64,000 nucleotides of DNA from JAGQSZ01 sp049647585 (lineage in GTDB: Bacteria > Actinomycetota > Acidimicrobiia > Acidimicrobiales > Microtrichaceae), in assembly GCA_049647585.1 (NCBI GenBank), contig JBARXY010000008.1, positions 1-64,000 of the forward strand. Direction: 5' to 3'. Shown piece after piece: positions 60,828 to 64,000 of this stretch (position 1 is its first letter; each line of letters begins with the position of its first letter). A program made the translations under genes and the position numbers. The notes beneath the pieces were generated by a model. The model saw only the letters and a list, made by a program, of their open reading frames with translations, was not told the origin of the DNA and ran no database searches.

Positions 60828-63233
60828 TCAGGATCTGATGAGGCGTTCCAAACGCTCCAGGCGATTCGACAAGCGTCTGGTCCAGGAGATGATCCTCCGG
60901 GCTGCCAGTTCCACCTGATCGGTATCGCGAGACTCCGCATTGGTCCGTTCATGGGTCAATTCTGAATCGACTTCTGAATCGGCTTCCGGGCCGTACCGGC
61001 GGAAGGTTTCGGCGTCGGCAAGTAGACGAAGGTCCGAATCCGGAGTTGCCGAGACCCCGGATTCGGGATCGACGTAGACAAGCTCTGGGTGGGCCTCTGC
61101 CATCTCCATCAGGCGGACCTCGGCGCGCCCGGCGAACTCCAGCGGCGTGTCGGTCGGTTGGTTGTCAATACCGGCAAGCGTGAGTGCTCGTAGGCAGTCC
61201 TCCCACGAATTCCGTACCCTCTGGGCTGGTCCACAGATATCGGTCGACCCGCCACGTGGGCGCTTGCGGTAACGATGAAGGGCCGCGCCACACAACAGCA
61301 GGACGGCCACGGCGAATACGGCGACACCTCGCTGCGAAACCAGACCGCCGACCGGCGTCTGTCGCGAATCTGGACCCGAATCGTCAGCAGCAACCGTTGT
61401 CGGCGGTGCCGCTGGAGGAGTGCTCGTCGGGGACGGGACCGAGGTCGACGGTTCTGTAGTTTCGTTCCCCGGTGCCGGGAGTGGGGCCTGGGCTCCTTGA
61501 ATTCCCGTGTAAGTCGTTGCCGCAGGGTTGCCTCGACCCGGTGTGGGTTCGAACGGGACCCAGCCGAAGTCTGCGAAGTACACCTCGGGCCAAGCATGGG
61601 CATGCCTGCCGCGGACCGAGTACTCGAACTCGGAAGACCCTTCAGGGCCGCTCGAATCCGAAGTCACCAGATCTCCCTGGGTGAATCCGACTGCGACCCG
61701 ACTGGGCAGGCCCGCATAGCGGGCGAGTAGGGCGAACGTGGACGAGAACTGTTGGCAGAAGCCCCTCCGCTGGGCGATGAACTGCTCAAGTGGGTCCGCA
61801 GCCTTGCTGTAGTCGACGCTCTCGTCATAGGTGAACGTCGACCTGAACCAATCCTGGAGCAGGACCATCTTCTGATAGGGATCACGGGTCTGTCCCGTGA
61901 CGCCGTCGAAGGTGCGCCGCAGTCGGAGTGAAATCTCGGGGACCTCCAGGAGTTCTGGATCCAGGGCTGAGTTGTCACCGCCACCGACCGAGCCCCGCTC
62001 TTGGATCGTCGAGAAGTCGGGAATGTACGAATCGACCGTGTAGGTGAATTCACGCGAGTCCTCATCGTCGTTGATGAGTGACGACGACGCCGGATCGTAG
62101 GTTGCGGTCACGTCGCCGGCGATCTGTCCGGGCTCGAACGCCGCTGGCAGCCAGGGGCCCGAGAGATTTAGCAGTTGATAGTCCTGGCGTAGACGGGTGA
62201 CGGGTAGCGATCTTGCCGTACTGCGCTCGATGCGGCCCCTGATCGGCGAGTAGGTCCCATGCGACACCCAGATATTGCGTTTCTCATCGAAGGATCCGAG
62301 GGCGGTGAGGCGCCAGTAGGAGGGGTTGTCGGAGCGGATTCTGAACATCTCGGAGTTGCTCCGGGGACCGAGCAGGGAAGTGACTCCGACGAAAGGGCTT
62401 ACGACGGTACGTTCTCCGGGACCTTGACCGATCTTGCGAAGATCGATTCGGCGGGACTGATCAGGAAGTGCCACCCCGGCAACCAGGGCGAAGATTCCGC
62501 CCACGACTGCGATGGCCGCAGCGGATCGTGCCACCGAACTGGCTCCACGCGACGGGGATCGGTCGGCCCAACGCAGATCTGCAAAACGATCGAACTGCGT
62601 TGTGATGGCATAGATGACCAAGGAGGCAAGGAAGAACACGATCGCCGTCGTCCGGCCTGATTCTTGGGCCGGAATCCCTGCCGCCAGAAACACGAGGGCG
62701 AAAGGCGCGGCTGCTTGAACCACGGCGTCGACCCGCATGGCTGCTGTGTCGGCGTACAGCACCAAGGTCCAGATGCCGGCCGCGACAGCAATCAGAAACC
62801 CGGTTGTGGCCTCGACAGGGGGGATCAGACTTCTGATCTCGATGAATGAATTCGTTATTTCGAGCCATGCCGTTGAAAGCGTCCTGGGTAGCGGAACGCC
62901 CATCACGGTCGACTCGGGCACAAAGGTGACGCCGAGGACGACGATGCCGATGATTGTGTGCACAAGTGTTGCCAGCGCGATGTGTGTACCGGCCCGTCGC
63001 AGCAGCAACGCCGTCGTCCACGACAGGACCGTGACTACTGCAAGTGGAACGAAGAATGCCCAACTGTCGAACAACCGGATGAACCCGGCGACCGTCCCGA
63101 GCGCAAGAACCAGAAGTCCCACCTCGGCAAGGAAGTTCGAGCCGTCTCCGGTATCGAAGGTCCGCGCTGGTTCCTTGGCAGGCCTATCGCCCTTAGTCCG
63201 GCGTCCCGGTGTCAACCTCGGTGCCACCTTCAC
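60828..63233 (-). CDS. TgpA-type transmembrane transglutaminase
   Basis: The protein has 801 residues from the GTG at 63233, which overlaps the DUF58 stop by 4 nt. About seven transmembrane segments lie in the first 250 residues. A large extracellular part follows, with a transglutaminase-like core near 480-590: the catalytic Cys in RRGFCQQFSSTFALLARYAG and the His/Asp region in HAHAWPEVYFADFGWVPFEPT. A Thr/Pro linker, one more transmembrane segment (about 665-685) and a cytosolic tail end the protein. It is common in actinobacteria beside DUF58 proteins. The substrate is unknown. Confidence 0.88.
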   Translation of the reverse strand: MKVAPRLTPGRRTKGDRPAKEPARTFDTGDGSNFLAEVGLLVLALGTVAGFIRLFDSWAFFVPLAVVTVLSWTTALLLRRAGTHIALATLVHTIIGIVVLGVTFVPESTVMGVPLPRTLSTAWLEITNSFIEIRSLIPPVEATTGFLIAVAAGIWTLVLYADTAAMRVDAVVQAAAPFALVFLAAGIPAQESGRTTAIVFFLASLVIYAITTQFDRFADLRWADRSPSRGASSVARSAAAIAVVGGIFALVAGVALPDQSRRIDLRKIGQGPGERTVVSPFVGVTSLLGPRSNSEMFRIRSDNPSYWRLTALGSFDEKRNIWVSHGTYSPIRGRIERSTARSLPVTRLRQDYQLLNLSGPWLPAAFEPGQIAGDVTATYDPASSSLINDDEDSREFTYTVDSYIPDFSTIQERGSVGGGDNSALDPELLEVPEISLRLRRTFDGVTGQTRDPYQKMVLLQDWFRSTFTYDESVDYSKAADPLEQFIAQRRGFCQQFSSTFALLARYAGLPSRVAVGFTQGDLVTSDSSGPEGSSEFEYSVRGRHAHAWPEVYFADFGWVPFEPTPGRGNPAATTYTGIQGAQAPLPAPGNETTEPSTSVPSPTSTPPAAPPTTVAADDSGPDSRQTPVGGLVSQRGVAVFAVAVLLLCGAALHRYRKRPRGGSTDICGPAQRVRNSWEDCLRALTLAGIDNQPTDTPLEFAGRAEVRLMEMAEAHPELVYVDPESGVSATPDSDLRLLADAETFRRYGPEADSEVDSELTHERTNAESRDTDQVELAARRIISWTRRLSNRLERLERLIRS

Positions 63234-64000
63234 AGGCCACCTGACCGGGTGCGACCGACGAGAGCGCCACTCGACATGTACTCGTACCACGTTGACGTGA
63301 GCGACTTGGTGCCGTCCCAGAACATCACCTCGAAATGAGCCGGCCACGATAGCCGGGTCGGGGGCGGTATCGGCGTGGTGGAGGACGGCGTGGTTGATGC
63401 CGGCGAGGCGGAGGATGGAGCGGCGGGTGCCGTCGGCGCTGGTGGCGCGGAGCTTGTCGATATCAGGAGAACGTCGCCGAAGCGCTCCATCTCACGACGC
63501 AAATGGTCACCCTGTTTGGCGACGTCGCTGGTGGCCCGTGGCGTCACCACGACCAGCCTCCCTCCCGACTGGTTCACTCCCAACTGGTTCCCTCCCAACT
63601 GGGCGCTGACACCGAAAGCAGTGGGCGAGCCGCCACCGATGATCGCGTCCGGGTGCCCCTGACCCTGACCCTGACCCTGATCGAGAACACACAGCTGATC
63701 GAGTAAGTGTTCGGCCCGGTCTGAGTTACCGAGCGTGATGTCGCTGGCGAGGTCCCGCAGGGCAATGTCCCCTTCGCCATCGCTCACCACCAGGACTCTT
63801 GTCCGTTCCTCCCTCGAGACGTGGATCAGGCTCGCTACCACCGACAGGGCACGCTCAAATGCCATTGCGTCGCTCGGGTAGGGCCGGGCGTCGATGACGA
63901 TGGTCGAATGCCGCTCGGCCATCGGCTCGTTGCGACGAACGATCGGTCGGCGCATTCGAGCCGTCGAGGGCCAGTGAATGTGTCTGACATCGTCGCCCGG
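63230..64000 (-). CDS. DUF58 family protein (5' end outside window)
   Basis: The frame stays open to the right edge, so the N-terminus lies beyond the window. The edge reads GDDVRHIHWPSTARM on the minus strand, the DUF58 hallmark. An internal ATG at 63955 would miss this and is not the true start. The visible part holds a von Willebrand-like region (TIVIDARPYPSD, and VLVVSDGEGDIAL), then a GQGQGQGH low-complexity stretch and an Ala/Pro/Thr-rich linker before the C-terminus. It is coupled to TgpA by a 4-nt overlap and normally works with a MoxR-type ATPase, not seen here. Confidence 0.88.
   Translation of the reverse strand, partial: PGDDVRHIHWPSTARMRRPIVRRNEPMAERHSTIVIDARPYPSDAMAFERALSVVASLIHVSREERTRVLVVSDGEGDIALRDLASDITLGNSDRAEHLLDQLCVLDQGQGQGQGHPDAIIGGGSPTAFGVSAQLGGNQLGVNQSGGRLVVVTPRATSDVAKQGDHLRREMERFGDVLLISTSSAPPAPTAPAAPSSASPASTTPSSTTPIPPPTRLSWPAHFEVMFWDGTKSLTSTWYEYMSSGALVGRTRSGGL

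Overview
This is a 64 kb stretch of a high-GC chromosome. Several features point to an actinobacterium: a WhiB regulator, an MtrA/MtrB/LpqB-like operon, a DUF3040 membrane protein, a DUF58-TgpA transglutaminase pair, and many 4-nt ATGA/GTGA gene overlaps. The gene mix (AGPS-like flavoprotein beside GlpD, NYN protein, class Ia NrdAB, lipoproteins with Thr-rich linkers) would suit the class Acidimicrobiia. That class-level placement is an inference and cannot be proven from this window.

Layout. (1) 3-5237 is an accessory island of polymorphic-toxin modules on the + strand. It runs: C-terminal end of a toxin, small immunity-like gene, secreted toxin, immunity-like gene, secreted toxin, immunity-like gene, RHS/YD-repeat core fragment, AHH-type nuclease, and a protein with three related immunity-like domains. 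Most joints are 4-nt overlaps, so it reads as one translationally coupled chain. (2) 5459-12316 holds a small zinc-ribbon protein, a membrane metallophosphoesterase, a Nudix hydrolase, and nrdA-nrdB behind a promoter with two NrdR-like boxes 32 bp apart. (3) 12506-24218 holds a Gfo/Idh/MocA oxidoreductase, a class A penicillin-binding protein, a zinc-ribbon coiled-coil protein, a membrane gene broken by a repeat, a YVTN propeller protein, a NarL-type two-component system and a cupredoxin-like lipoprotein. (4) 24485-24861 is the RNase P RNA gene (minus strand). (5) 25074-30536 is a glycerol-3-phosphate module: GlpD, an AGPS-like flavoprotein, a membrane protein and an FGGY kinase. (6) 30579-43210 is a dense + strand run: WhiB, TrpD, zinc ribbon, NYN protein, DUF952, MFS transporter, QueG, membrane protein, ArsA-like ATPase, two proteins of unknown function, ROK sugar kinase and an aminotransferase. 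(7) 43286-48507 holds TetR, a second glycerol kinase, a hipA remnant, lipoproteins and some poorly coding sequence. (8) 48902-64000 holds phosphofructokinase, the mtrA-mtrB-lpqB-like operon, an inositol-phosphatase-family gene, a membrane HTH protein, cupredoxin, DUF1996 and beta-helix lipoproteins, Nudix, DNA polymerase IV, DUF3040, and TgpA plus DUF58, which runs off the right end.

Working together. Glycerol uptake products are handled by two FGGY kinases and GlpD and feed triose phosphate. Phosphofructokinase and the ROK kinase add a second carbohydrate entry. NrdAB supplies dNTPs under probable NrdR control. PBP, MtrAB and the lipoproteins serve the envelope. The left island is the most accessory part and the best candidate for an undescribed system. 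A second theme is the number of short tandem repeats (13-50 bp units) between and at the ends of genes; one appears to have broken a membrane-protein gene. No CRISPR array, tRNA, rRNA or insertion sequence was recognised.
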